Source: Oceanibium sediminis (GTDB lineage Bacteria; Pseudomonadota; Alphaproteobacteria; Rhodobacterales; Rhodobacteraceae). From it: a stretch of 64,000 nt of DNA. How positions within the stretch are numbered: position 1 is the stretch's first letter; every line of letters begins with the position of its first letter. Of the stretch, positions 34,879 through 43,620 are shown piece after piece. The stretch covers positions 186,001-250,000 of the forward strand of contig NZ_QGNX01000005.1 in NCBI RefSeq assembly GCF_003265325.1, in the 5' to 3' direction. The notes under the pieces were generated by a model, which saw only the letters and a list, made by a program, of their open reading frames with translations, ran no database searches and was not told the origin of the DNA. Made by a program: the position numbers and the translations under genes.

Positions 34879-34901
34879 GCGCCCATCAGCGCTGCTTTGC
34901 G

Positions 34902-34938
34902 AAAGGGGGGAAGGGCCACGCGGTCCTTCCCCCTTTTT
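34902..34938 (+). terminator. Rho-independent terminator of fbpA
   Basis: Arms 34902-34917 and 34922-34937 (core GGGGGAAGG / CCTTCCCCC) enclose a 4-nt loop and end in TTTTT. The run of A on the left allows it to serve the convergent permease gene too. Confidence 0.85.
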
Positions 34939-34969
34939 CGTGCGCGTAGGTGTGCGCGGGAGGGGGCCT

Positions 34970-36640
34970 TCAGCCCTTGGCGCTTTCGGCGGCCATCGGG
35001 TCCAGCGCCGGGCGCGGGTTCGGCGTGGCGTGCCGCGCGATGGAGCGGCACAGGATGATCACCGGCAGCAGCCCGAACGCCACGATGACGAGCGAGGGCA
35101 GCGCCGCCTCGGACAGGCGCTCATCCGCGGCGAGGCGATGCGCCTGAACCGCCAGCGTGTCGAAGTTGAACGGGCGCAGGATCAGCGTGGCCGGCAGTTC
35201 CTTCATCACGTCCACGAAGACGATCAGCGCGCCGGTCAGCAGCGCGGTCTTCATCAGCGGCAGGTGCACGCGCCACAGCATCCCCGCGGGGCTTTTGCCA
35301 AGCGTGCGCGCCGCCGCGTCGATGGAGGGGTTGATCCCCGTGATCCCGGTGTCGAAGGCGCTCAGCGCGGCGGCCATGAACCGCACCATGTAGGCCAGCA
35401 CCAGCAACCAGATCGAGCCGGTGAACAACAGCCCCGTGCTGATCCCGAAGGTGGCGCGCATCCACGCATCGAGGTTGTTGTCGAGCGCCGCGAAAGGCAC
35501 CATCAGCCCCACCGCGATCACCCCCCCCGGCACCGCGTAGCCGACCCCCGCGAGCAGCGTCATCGCACGGGTCGCGCGGCTACGCTTCAGGCGCGCCGCG
35601 GTGCCGACCAGAACCGCCGCGGCGACGGTTACGACGGCGGCAATGGCGGCCAGCATCAGCGAGTTGCGCATGAACCCCTGGTAGCGCGCGGACAGCAGCG
35701 ACTGGTTCGCGTCCCACGCCAGCGTCGTGAGGATCACGATCGGCAGCACGAAGCCGAACAGCACCGGCAGCGTGCACCACAGCGCCGCACCCCAGGCCGC
35801 GGCGCCGCCGAGTTCCTGGCGCGGCATCTCGGTCCCGCCGCCCGAGGGGTAGCGTTTCGCCGCGCCGCGCTGGATCCGCTCCAACGTGGCGAGCAGCAGG
35901 GCGACGCTCAGCAGGCACAGCGCCAGCTGTGCTGCCGCCGTGCGATCCCCGAGCGAGAACCACGCCTGGTAGATGCCGGTCGCGAAGGTCTGCACCCCGA
36001 AGTAGGACACCGTGCCATAGTCGGCGATGGTCTCCATCACGGTCAGCAGCACGCCGCCCGCGATCGCGGGGCGCGCCATCGGCAGGCTGACCCGCCAGAA
36101 CGCCGTCCAGGGCCCCTTGCCGAGCACGCGCGCCGCAAGGTAGCCGCCGAAGGACTGCGTCAGGAAGGCCGCGCGCGCCAGCAGGTAGACGTAGGGATAA
36201 AGCACCAGCGTCAGCATCGCCGCCGCCCCTTCGAGCGAGCGGATCTCGGGGAACCAGTAATCGCGCGGGCCCCAGCCGGTCACCTCGCGCAGCAGCGTCT
36301 GCACAGGGCCGGGGTGGTCCAGCAGGTCGGTATAGGCATAGGCCAGCACGTAGGCGGGAAAGGCCAGCGGCAGCGCCAGCATCACTTCCAGCAGGCGGCG
36401 GCCGGGGAAATGGCAGGTCGTGACCAGCCAGGCGGTGCTGGTGCCGATCACGAAGGTGCCCATGCTGACTAGCAGCACCAGCGCGACGGAATTCGCCGTG
36501 AAGCGCGGCAGTACGGTCGAGGACAGCGCGCTCCACCCGCTCAGGTCGCCGCTGACAGCGGCCAGGATCACCGCCGCGACCGGCAGCAGGCACAGCCCGG
36601 CGGCGGCCCAGGCGAGCATATGGAACAGGCGGTCGTTCAT
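34970..36640 (-). CDS. fbpB: Iron ABC transporter permease (FbpB/AfuB, two-domain)
   Basis: Inner-membrane permease of 556 residues with 12 predicted helices in two homologous halves, the fused form usual for Fe(III) importers. The EAA loops appear around ARVLGKGPWTAFWRVSLP and ARTLGKSPAGMLWRVHLP. It is convergent with fbpA, sharing the terminator region. The separate strand means independent transcription; its start lies 95 bp from the divergent sugar-dehydrogenase gene. The ATPase (FbpC) must be encoded elsewhere. Confidence 0.93.
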   Translation of the reverse strand: MNDRLFHMLAWAAAGLCLLPVAAVILAAVSGDLSGWSALSSTVLPRFTANSVALVLLVSMGTFVIGTSTAWLVTTCHFPGRRLLEVMLALPLAFPAYVLAYAYTDLLDHPGPVQTLLREVTGWGPRDYWFPEIRSLEGAAAMLTLVLYPYVYLLARAAFLTQSFGGYLAARVLGKGPWTAFWRVSLPMARPAIAGGVLLTVMETIADYGTVSYFGVQTFATGIYQAWFSLGDRTAAAQLALCLLSVALLLATLERIQRGAAKRYPSGGGTEMPRQELGGAAAWGAALWCTLPVLFGFVLPIVILTTLAWDANQSLLSARYQGFMRNSLMLAAIAAVVTVAAAVLVGTAARLKRSRATRAMTLLAGVGYAVPGGVIAVGLMVPFAALDNNLDAWMRATFGISTGLLFTGSIWLLVLAYMVRFMAAALSAFDTGITGINPSIDAAARTLGKSPAGMLWRVHLPLMKTALLTGALIVFVDVMKELPATLILRPFNFDTLAVQAHRLAADERLSEAALPSLVIVAFGLLPVIILCRSIARHATPNPRPALDPMAAESAKG

Positions 36641-36735
36641 TGTCGAAAAGTGGCCTTCACAGCTTGGTCATTCCCGCTTTTCAGCGGGCGCGGGGCTTCT
36701 ATATCCTCCAATGTATAAAGGAAAGGAGCGCCGGA

Positions 36736-37839
36736 ATGAAACGCCTCATCGCGGTGATTTGCGTGGCAGTGCTGAGCTTCGCCCCCCTCCATGCGCAGGA
36801 GCGCGTGGAAACCAGCGCCGGGACGGTCATGGTCGAACGGATGATCGACCGCCTGGACCAGCCCTGGGCCATCGCCTTCGTGCCGGGGGGCTCTGTCCTC
36901 GTGACGGAGCGGGCCGGGCGCCTGCTGCACATCGGCCCCGAGGGGCGGCGCGCGGTCGGCGGCGTGCCACGGGTGGCGGATTCGGGGCAGGGCGGCCTGC
37001 TCGACGTTGTCGTGGCGCGGGATTTCGCTGAGACGCGCGAGATCTTCCTCAGCTACGCCCAGCCCGCCTCAGGTGGCGCACGCACCGCGCTGGCGGTGGC
37101 GCGCCTGTCCGACGATGGCGGCACGCTGGAGAACCTGCGCGTGATCTTCCAGATGTCCGAGGCGTCGGGCGCGGGCCGGCATTTCGGCAGCCGCATCGTG
37201 GAGGCGCACGACGGCACCCTGTTCCTGACCATCGGGGACAGGGGCGCGCGTCCGAAGGCGCAGGACCCCAACGCGCACAACGGCAAGGTGATCCGCGTGG
37301 CGCGCGACGGCTCCATCCCCGCGGACAACCCCTTCGCGAACGGCGGCGGCCTGCCGGAGATCTGGTCCCTCGGCCATCGCAACCCCCAGGGCGCGGCGCT
37401 GGACGCTGCGGGCACCCTGTGGACCGCCGCCCACGGCGCGCGTGGCGGGGACGAGGTGAACACCCCGCAGAAGGGCCGCAACTACGGCTGGCCGGTGATT
37501 TCCTACGGACGGCACTATACCGGCGGGCGGATCGGCGAGGGCACGGCAAAGCCGGGGATGGAGCAGCCGTTGCACTACTGGGACCCGTCCATCGCGCCTT
37601 CGGGGATGATGATCTACTCGGGGCGGCTGTTTCCCGAATGGAGGGGCGACATCTTCGTCGGCTCGCTGAAGTTCGACATGATCTCGCGGCTGGAGCGGCA
37701 GGGCACGACCGTCAGCGAGGCCGAGCGCCTGTTCCAGGATCGCTACATCCGCATCCGCGATATCCGCGAGGCGCCCGACGGCAGTATCTGGTTCCTGTCC
37801 GTCGGCGACGGCGCCGCCTATCGCGTCACGCCCGGATAG
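36736..37839 (+). CDS. PQQ-dependent aldose sugar dehydrogenase (YliI/Asd type)
   Basis: Periplasmic six-bladed beta-propeller dehydrogenase of the soluble glucose dehydrogenase superfamily. It has a signal peptide MKRLIAVICVAVLSFAPLHA, then a 345-residue mature domain with LDQPWAIAFVPGG, HFGSRIVEAHDGTLFLTIGDRG, GHRNPQGAALD, GARGGDEVNTPQKGRNYGWP and APDGSIW. GAAAGGAG lies 7 bp before ATG 36736; the longer frame to 36640 is discarded. It oxidises aldose sugars with PQQ in characterised relatives; the sugar here is unknown. Confidence 0.9.
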   Translation: MKRLIAVICVAVLSFAPLHAQERVETSAGTVMVERMIDRLDQPWAIAFVPGGSVLVTERAGRLLHIGPEGRRAVGGVPRVADSGQGGLLDVVVARDFAETREIFLSYAQPASGGARTALAVARLSDDGGTLENLRVIFQMSEASGAGRHFGSRIVEAHDGTLFLTIGDRGARPKAQDPNAHNGKVIRVARDGSIPADNPFANGGGLPEIWSLGHRNPQGAALDAAGTLWTAAHGARGGDEVNTPQKGRNYGWPVISYGRHYTGGRIGEGTAKPGMEQPLHYWDPSIAPSGMMIYSGRLFPEWRGDIFVGSLKFDMISRLERQGTTVSEAERLFQDRYIRIRDIREAPDGSIWFLSVGDGAAYRVTPG

Positions 37840-37854
37840 GAAGCGTTGCTGCGC

Positions 37855-38544
37855 TCAGCCCCGCGTCTGGCGGGGCGTGCGGGGGCGGGTGAAGGCCATC
37901 TTCTGACCGGCCAGGTCCTGCGGGTCGCCGACCCAGGCATAGCTCAGCAGGGCAGGTTCGCGATCGTCCACGGTGATGCGGTGCAGGTGCCCCGGCGGGT
38001 TGAAGATCAGCGAGCCGACGCTCGCGACGCCGGTGTCGTTCTCGCTCACCGCGCCGGAAAGGATGTAGTAACTCTCCGTCAGCCCCTCGTGCGCGTGGGC
38101 GGGGTAGGTGCATTTCGGCGCGAACAGCACAAGGCCCAGGATCACCTCATGCGACGTCACCGGCCCGTGCGGCCCGGCGATTTCGGCGTAGGCGAATTTC
38201 CGGCCCAGACCCGCGGGCAGCTTGTCATAGCCGTAGAGCCAGCTGAGGTCCGGCATCACGTTGACCACCGCGCGCACCACCCCCGACAGCGGCGCGGTCA
38301 TCCCCTTGTCCATGGCGCGGGGCAGGTGGGCGCAGACGGGCTTGTGCTCGGGCACGCGGTCCAGGATTTCCGGGTCCGCCGCGATCACGCGCGAGATCGC
38401 CTCGCGCACCGTTCGCTGGTGGGTGCGGATGCGCGCCGAGCCGCCGGCGGAGGACCGCCGGTACAGCTCGTAGAATTCGCGCAGCAGGTAGCCGAAGTCC
38501 GGACGCTCGCCCAGCCGCGTCAGGGGCGCGGGCGCTTCAGACAC
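37855..38544 (-). CDS. dddL: DMSP lyase DddL
   Basis: Cupin enzyme that splits dimethylsulfoniopropionate to dimethyl sulfide and acrylate. The 229-residue protein matches my recollection of Roseobacter/Rhodobacter DddL across its length: VCAHLPRAMDKG, WLYGYDKLP, YAEIAGPHGPV and the metal-binding cupin segment YPAHAHEGLTESYYILSG with NPPGHLHRI. The likely start is GTG at 38544, giving an 8-bp overlap with the thiolase stop codon; a GTG at 38577 is possible. Co-transcription with a thiolase is notable since DMSP cleavage yields a C3 acid that enters CoA metabolism. Confidence 0.88.
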   Translation of the reverse strand: MSEAPAPLTRLGERPDFGYLLREFYELYRRSSAGGSARIRTHQRTVREAISRVIAADPEILDRVPEHKPVCAHLPRAMDKGMTAPLSGVVRAVVNVMPDLSWLYGYDKLPAGLGRKFAYAEIAGPHGPVTSHEVILGLVLFAPKCTYPAHAHEGLTESYYILSGAVSENDTGVASVGSLIFNPPGHLHRITVDDREPALLSYAWVGDPQDLAGQKMAFTRPRTPRQTRG

Positions 38545-39718
38545 GCTCGATCGCGAGCGCGGTGCCCTCGCCGCCACCGATGCAGATCGCGGCGACGCCG
38601 GTGCTCTTGCCGTGACGTTCCAGGGCCCCCAGGAGCGAGACGATTATCCGCGCCCCCGAGGCTCCGATGGGATGCCCCAGCGCGCAGGCCCCGCCGTGCA
38701 CGTTCAGGCGGTCGCGCGCGACGCCGGTTTCGCGCATGAAGGCCATGGGCACCACGGCGAACGCCTCGTTCACCTCCCACAGGTCCACGTCCTCCCCCCC
38801 CCAGCCGAGGCGGGCGAGCAGCTTTTGCGCGGCGGGCACCGGCGCGGTGGTGAACCAGCCCGGCGCCTGCGCGTGGCTGGCATGGCCAAGTATGCGCGCG
38901 CGCACCGGCAAGCCGTGCGCCTTCGCCACGCTTTCGCGGGTGAGCACCAGCGCCGCCGCCCCGTCCGAGATGGACGAGCTGTTCGCCGCCGTCACCGTGC
39001 CGCCCTCGCGGAAGGCGGGTTTCAGATGCGGGATCTTCTCGGGGCGAGCGGTCTGGGGCTGTTCGTCCACCTCGACGGTGTGGTTGCCCTTGCGCGTCCT
39101 GACCGTCACCGGGGTGATCTCGTCGCTCAGCGCCCCCGTCTCGGTCGCCGCGAGCGCGTTGGACAGGGACTGAAGTGCGTACTCGTCCTGCGCTTCACGG
39201 GTGAACTGGTACTTCTCGGCGCAATCCTCGGCGAAAGTGCCCATCAGGCGGCCCTTGTCATAGGCGTCCTCAAGCCCGTCGAGGAACATGTGATCGATGG
39301 TGCGCCCATGGCCGAGCCGCGCGCCGCCGCGCATCGCGGGCAGCAGGTAGGGCGCGTTGGTCATGCTCTCCATCCCGCCGGCGACGACGAAATCGCCGTT
39401 GCCGAGCGCCAGCTGGTCATGCGCCTGCATCACCGTCTTCATGCCCGAGCCGCACATCTTGTTGACCGTGGTCGCGGGAACGCTTTCGCCAAGCCCGGCG
39501 GCAAAGCCCGCCTGCCGCGCCGGGGCTTGCCCCTGACCGGCGGGCAGGACGCAGCCCATCAGCAGTTCATCAACCGAACGCGCCTCCACCCCTGCCGAGG
39601 CGAGGGCCGCGCGGATCGCCGCGCCGCCAAGCTCGGCGGCGGTGACATCGGCGAAAACTCCCTGAAATCCGCCCATTGGGGTGCGGGCGGCACCTGCGAT
39701 CACGATGGGGTCGGACAT
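38537..39718 (-). CDS. Acetyl-CoA C-acetyltransferase (thiolase)
   Basis: Class II thiolase of 393 residues that condenses two acetyl-CoA or cleaves acetoacetyl-CoA. The nucleophilic Cys lies in NKMCGSGMK, the His in NVHGGACALGHPIGASG and the second Cys in CIGGGEGTA. It is upstream of dddL with an 8-bp overlap, so it is co-transcribed. It could also serve the acetoacetate made by the BKACE operon after CoA activation, but that is only inference. Confidence 0.95.
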   Translation of the reverse strand: MSDPIVIAGAARTPMGGFQGVFADVTAAELGGAAIRAALASAGVEARSVDELLMGCVLPAGQGQAPARQAGFAAGLGESVPATTVNKMCGSGMKTVMQAHDQLALGNGDFVVAGGMESMTNAPYLLPAMRGGARLGHGRTIDHMFLDGLEDAYDKGRLMGTFAEDCAEKYQFTREAQDEYALQSLSNALAATETGALSDEITPVTVRTRKGNHTVEVDEQPQTARPEKIPHLKPAFREGGTVTAANSSSISDGAAALVLTRESVAKAHGLPVRARILGHASHAQAPGWFTTAPVPAAQKLLARLGWGGEDVDLWEVNEAFAVVPMAFMRETGVARDRLNVHGGACALGHPIGASGARIIVSLLGALERHGKSTGVAAICIGGGEGTALAIERV

Positions 39719-39768
39719 GGGGTTCTCCTTGTGTCAGGTATCGGGGTCAGGTCGTGTGTCGGGTCACC

Positions 39769-40218
39769 TCACGCCAGCCCGTGCACCGCGGGGTGGGCGA
39801 AGCGCGCGCGCGCGCCTCGCTCGATTGCGGCGGCGGCCAGGCGGTCGATGTTCAGCTCGTGGCGGATTTCCTCGAGCAGGCGCAGCTCTTCCTCGCGCGC
39901 CTTGCCGTCGGCGGCGATCACGTCGCAGCACAGGGCGTAGGCGGTTTCGAACAGGGACGCAGGCAATCCGTCGCGCACCAGCCCGAACAGCGCGTCAAGG
40001 CCGTCCTCCTCCTCGAACAGGTCGAAGACGGTCTGGCTGACGTCGCTGATGCGGTCCTTGTCGTAACCCTCGAACATCGGCAGGCTTTCGATGATCCGGA
40101 TGATCCACAGAAGCTCGGGCGCGGACACCCGCTCGTCCGAGAGGGACGCGGTGATCATGAGGGCCAGCAGCGCATCCTGCGCGCTGATCGAAGTGGTTCT
40201 GATGTCGATGGGTGCCAT
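39769..40218 (-). CDS. TerB-like (tellurite-resistance family) protein
   Basis: All-helical protein of 149 residues. The pattern of an acidic N-terminal EF-hand-like region ([20 protein letters not shown]) and the repeat [24 protein letters not shown] fits the TerB/DjlA-N fold, with acidic residues that could hold a metal. ATG at 40218 is preferred over 40248. The function in cells without a tellurite operon is unknown; similar single genes occur across Rhodobacterales. It lies 50 bp from the thiolase start and is divergent from lysK. Confidence 0.8.
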   Translation of the reverse strand: MAPIDIRTTSISAQDALLALMITASLSDERVSAPELLWIIRIIESLPMFEGYDKDRISDVSQTVFDLFEEEDGLDALFGLVRDGLPASLFETAYALCCDVIAADGKAREEELRLLEEIRHELNIDRLAAAAIERGARARFAHPAVHGLA

Positions 40219-40387
40219 TGTGCAGATGCCGGATATAAGGAAAGCCAATGTCCTATATGGGCCCGGAGCGCCGATCCCCGCAAGGGCCGCGCTTCACAAT
40301 TCGCCGGCGGAACGCCGCCGGGTGTTGACCCCGGCGCGGCACGGCGCTACGCCGCGCGCTGCAACCCGTAATTTTGAGGATCAGACG

Positions 40388-41965
40388 ATGACAAGCTTGC
40401 GCGAAGCCGCGATGGCATCAAAGGCGTGGCCCTTTGAAGAGGCCCGCAAGCTGGTCAAACGTTACAGCAAGGCCGAGCCCGAGAAGGGCTACGTCTTGTT
40501 CGAAACCGGCTACGGCCCGAGCGGCCTGCCCCATATCGGCACCTTCGGCGAAGTGGCCCGCACCACCATGGTGCGCCGCGCGTTCGAGATCCTGTCCGAC
40601 ATTCCCACCCGGCTGCTCTGCTTTTCCGACGACATGGACGGGCTGCGCAAGGTGCCCACGAACGTGCCCAATGGCGAGGCGCTGGCGCAGGACCTGAACC
40701 TGCCGCTGACCAAGGTGCGCGACCCCTTCGGCACGCATGAAAGCTTCGGCGCGCACAACAACGCCCGCCTGCGCCAGTTCCTCGATGCCTACGGGTTCGA
40801 GTATGAATTCGCCTCGTCCACCGAGTATTACGCCGCCGGCCGCTTTGACGAGATGCTGGTGCGCGCTCTGGAGCGGTTCGACAAGATCATGGCGATCATG
40901 CTGCCCACCCTGGGCGAGGAACGCCAGGCGACCTACAGCCCGTTCCTGCCGGTCAGCCCCAAGACGGGCCACGTCCTGCAGGTGCCCACGCTTGAGCGCA
41001 ACGTCGCCAAGGGCACCATCGTCTACGAGGAACCGGACGGCGAACGTGTCGAGGTTCCCGTCACCGGGGGCAACGTCAAGCTGCAGTGGAAGCCCGACTG
41101 GGCCATGCGCTGGGCAGCCCTTGGCGTGGATTACGAAATGTCGGGCAAGGACCTGATCGACAGCGTGACGCAGGCCGGCAAGATCTGCCGCGCCCTGGGC
41201 GAGCCGGGGCCGGAAACCCTGACCTATGAGCTGTTCCTGGACGAGGCGGGGCAGAAGATCTCCAAATCCAAGGGCAACGGCCTGTCGATGGAGGAATGGC
41301 TGCGCTACGCCTCGCCCGAGAGCTTGCAGCTTTTCATGTACCAGAAGCCGAAGACCGCGAAGCGCCTGTACTTCGACGTGATCCCGAAGGCGGTGGACGA
41401 GTACCACCAGCACCTGCGCGCCTATCCGGAGCAGGAGGCGGCGGCGCGGCTGAACAACCCGGCGTTCCATATTCACGGAAATGACGTGCCCGAAAGCGAC
41501 ATGGCGGTGCCCTTCGCGATGCTGCTGAACCTCGCCTCCGCCTCGGGGGCCGAGGACAAGGAAACGCTGTGGGGCTTCATTCGCAAGTACGCGGATGCCG
41601 CGCCCGACACGCATCCCGGCCTGGATGCCGCCGCCGGTTTCGCGGTGGCCTACTACCAAGATTTCGTGAAGCCGAACAAGACGTTCCGCGCCCCCGACGA
41701 GAAGGAGCGCGCGGCGCTTCAGGACCTGGTTGCGCGCCTGCGCGCCTGGGATGGCCCGCTGGAGGCGGAGGCCCTGCAAAGCGAGGTTTTCGCCGTCGGC
41801 AAGGCCCACGGGTTCGAGCCGCTGCGGGCCTGGTTCAGCGCGATCTACGAGGTGGTGCTCGGCGCCACCCAGGGGCCGCGCTTCGGCGGGTTCATCGCGC
41901 TCTACGGCGTCGGCGAAACCGCCGACCTGATCGAGCAGGCGCTGGCGGGCGATTTCACTGCCTGA
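40388..41965 (+). CDS. lysK: Lysyl-tRNA synthetase, class I
   Basis: Class I (archaeal-type) LysRS, used by most alphaproteobacteria in place of the class II enzyme. The 525-residue product shows the HIGH-type motif LPHIGTFGE (HIGT at 49-52) and KISKSKGNG (290-298). ATG at 40388 with GAGG upstream gives the normal N-terminus; the extended frame to 40091 is not needed. Monocistronic. Confidence 0.97.
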   Translation: MTSLREAAMASKAWPFEEARKLVKRYSKAEPEKGYVLFETGYGPSGLPHIGTFGEVARTTMVRRAFEILSDIPTRLLCFSDDMDGLRKVPTNVPNGEALAQDLNLPLTKVRDPFGTHESFGAHNNARLRQFLDAYGFEYEFASSTEYYAAGRFDEMLVRALERFDKIMAIMLPTLGEERQATYSPFLPVSPKTGHVLQVPTLERNVAKGTIVYEEPDGERVEVPVTGGNVKLQWKPDWAMRWAALGVDYEMSGKDLIDSVTQAGKICRALGEPGPETLTYELFLDEAGQKISKSKGNGLSMEEWLRYASPESLQLFMYQKPKTAKRLYFDVIPKAVDEYHQHLRAYPEQEAAARLNNPAFHIHGNDVPESDMAVPFAMLLNLASASGAEDKETLWGFIRKYADAAPDTHPGLDAAAGFAVAYYQDFVKPNKTFRAPDEKERAALQDLVARLRAWDGPLEAEALQSEVFAVGKAHGFEPLRAWFSAIYEVVLGATQGPRFGGFIALYGVGETADLIEQALAGDFTA

Positions 41966-42105
41966 ATGACGCCGCCTGAAGACGCCTGAACAGCGAAACG
42001 GGGCGGCGGAGCCGTCGGCGCGGGGGCGCGCCGGCGGGCTTGATTCATCCGTTTCGCCCCGCAAGGCGTATACTTCCCTGATAAAGTCAGACAGGGAGAG
42101 TCGCG

Positions 42106-42519
42106 TTGAACCTCAGACCGCATATCCTCGGCCTCGCGCTGGCGTTGGGCCTTGGCGTTTCTGCCGCCGCGCAGACGCCGCAAACCGACATCCGGGGCGT
42201 GATCCAGAGCCAGCTCGACGCGTTCCAGGCGGATGATTTCGCCACCGCCTTCACCTATGCCAGCCCAACGATCCAGCAGCTTTTCGGCTCACCCGAGCGG
42301 TTTGGCCAGATGGTGATGAACGGCTATCCCATGGTCTGGAGGCCCGCCAACGTGGAATTCAGCAGCCTGACGGAACGCGGCGGGCGGCTTTATCAAAGCC
42401 TGCTGGTCACCGACCGGGCAGGGCGGCTGCACCTTCTGGAATACGAGATGATCCAGACCGCGGACGGCTGGGAAATAAACGGCGTGCAGTTCAAGCGGCC
42501 CGGCAGCTTCGGGGCGTGA
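42106..42519 (+). CDS. DUF4864 domain secreted protein
   Basis: A 137-residue protein with a signal peptide (HILGLALALGLGVSAAAQ) and a single small alpha+beta domain of the DUF4864 family (IQSQLDAFQADDFATAFTYASP ... MVWRPANVEF ... WEINGVQF). The start is TTG at 42106 with GGGAGAG upstream; no ATG is available. Periplasmic, function unknown. Convergent with the peptidoglycan-binding gene (3-bp gap). Confidence 0.85.
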   Translation: MNLRPHILGLALALGLGVSAAAQTPQTDIRGVIQSQLDAFQADDFATAFTYASPTIQQLFGSPERFGQMVMNGYPMVWRPANVEFSSLTERGGRLYQSLLVTDRAGRLHLLEYEMIQTADGWEINGVQFKRPGSFGA

Positions 42520-42522
42520 GCC

Positions 42523-43365
42523 TCAGAAGCTCTGCACCAGCCCCTTGGCGTCGCATCTGAACGACTGCTTGGGCACGATCCGGTTGTTCGCGCGGTAGCG
42601 CAGGCAACCGTCAGAGCCGCGGTAATAACCTGTGTTGTTGTTGCGCTGGGTCCGCGCCGGGCGGGACTTCAGGTAGGCGGCGTAGGCGTCCTCGGTCTGG
42701 GTTTTCAGCGCCTCGATCTGCGTTTCGTTGAGGTAGCCGGTGCGGGGCAGGCCGTTTTCTTCCTGCCAGTCGGCCAGGGCGTCGCGCGTGCGCGGTCCGA
42801 AGACACCGTCCGCGCCGCCCGCGTCCTGGCCCGCCAGGTTCAGCCGCTGCTGGATCTCGCGCCGCTCGGCGCGCGACAGGGACAGCGCCTCTTCGGTCTG
42901 CTCGCTCGCCGCATCGTCGGGAAGATCGGCGGTGCCGTCATCCCAGATGGAGATTCCCGCGTCATCGACGCGCAGCGTCAGCTCCGTGTCCGAAATGATC
43001 GACCCGCCGCTGGTCAGCGGCGCGCAGTCGAAGATCGCCGTTTCGGCGCGGAAGAACTGCCTGAGGTGGCTGCGCAACGTGTCCTCTTCGTCGGGTTCCA
43101 CGAACTCGGGCAGGCCGGGCTGGCCGTCGGGCCCGAAGGAGACCAGCACCACGATGTCGTCATGGGGCAGCGAATCCTCGTAGATCGGGCGCAGGCAGGC
43201 GGTCAGCTGCTTGCCGATTTCCTCGGCCGTGGCGACCGGATCGGTCAGCAGGTCGAGCACGGCGGCCAGATCGTCGCTGCCCGGTTCCGACTGCGCCGCC
43301 ACCGATGAGGCAAGCGGCATCATCAAGGCGTTAATGCAGAAAAATGTCTGAAATAATGGGCGCAT
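42523..43365 (-). CDS. Secreted peptidoglycan-binding domain protein
   Basis: A 280-residue exported protein. It has a signal peptide (FFCINALMMPLASSVAAQ), an N-terminal domain of unknown type with two or three cysteines (residues 30-165), an acidic linker and a peptidoglycan-binding domain 1 repeat (EIQQRLNLAGQDAGGADGVFGPRTRDALADWQEENGL), followed by a Cys-containing tail. ATG 43365 gives a clean signal peptide. An 8-bp inverted repeat lies 11 bp upstream. The role in the envelope is unknown. Confidence 0.8.
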   Translation of the reverse strand: MRPLFQTFFCINALMMPLASSVAAQSEPGSDDLAAVLDLLTDPVATAEEIGKQLTACLRPIYEDSLPHDDIVVLVSFGPDGQPGLPEFVEPDEEDTLRSHLRQFFRAETAIFDCAPLTSGGSIISDTELTLRVDDAGISIWDDGTADLPDDAASEQTEEALSLSRAERREIQQRLNLAGQDAGGADGVFGPRTRDALADWQEENGLPRTGYLNETQIEALKTQTEDAYAAYLKSRPARTQRNNNTGYYRGSDGCLRYRANNRIVPKQSFRCDAKGLVQSF

Positions 43366-43375
43366 AGCGGACTCT

Positions 43376-43400
43376 GTTACGATGGTTGCGCAATCGTAAC
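43376..43400. promoter_or_regulatory. Inverted repeat in the divergent gap (possible operator)
   Basis: GTTACGAT (43376-43383) and ATCGTAAC (43393-43400) form a perfect 8-bp inverted repeat around 9 bp, in the gap between the peptidoglycan-binding gene and the beta-helix gene. It is a possible regulator site; no regulator was recognised. Confidence 0.4.
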
Positions 43401-43443
43401 GCGCCGGGGGCATGCGGGCAACGGCTGAATTTCACCACCGCTC

Positions 43444-43458
43444 TTAACCCCGGGTTTA
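43444..43458 (+). promoter_or_regulatory. CtrA-like site upstream of the beta-helix protein gene
   Basis: TTAA-CCCCGGG-TTTA differs from the CtrA consensus TTAA-N7-TTAA in one base. It lies 163 bp before the beta-helix gene start. Such a short site occurs by chance fairly often, so this is weak. Confidence 0.25.
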
Positions 43459-43620
43459 CCGCTTGTGGGGTAGAACCGGTCCGTGACGTGTGGGCTGCAA
43501 GCGGCCCCGTCATTCTTCCCGAGATCATTTTCATTCCGGCCGGACCCTCGGCTGCCTGGCTGTCTGGCGTTCTGACTGCCCTCGGTCGGCCGGAGGGCTG
43601 AACGAAAAGGACGTGACCCC

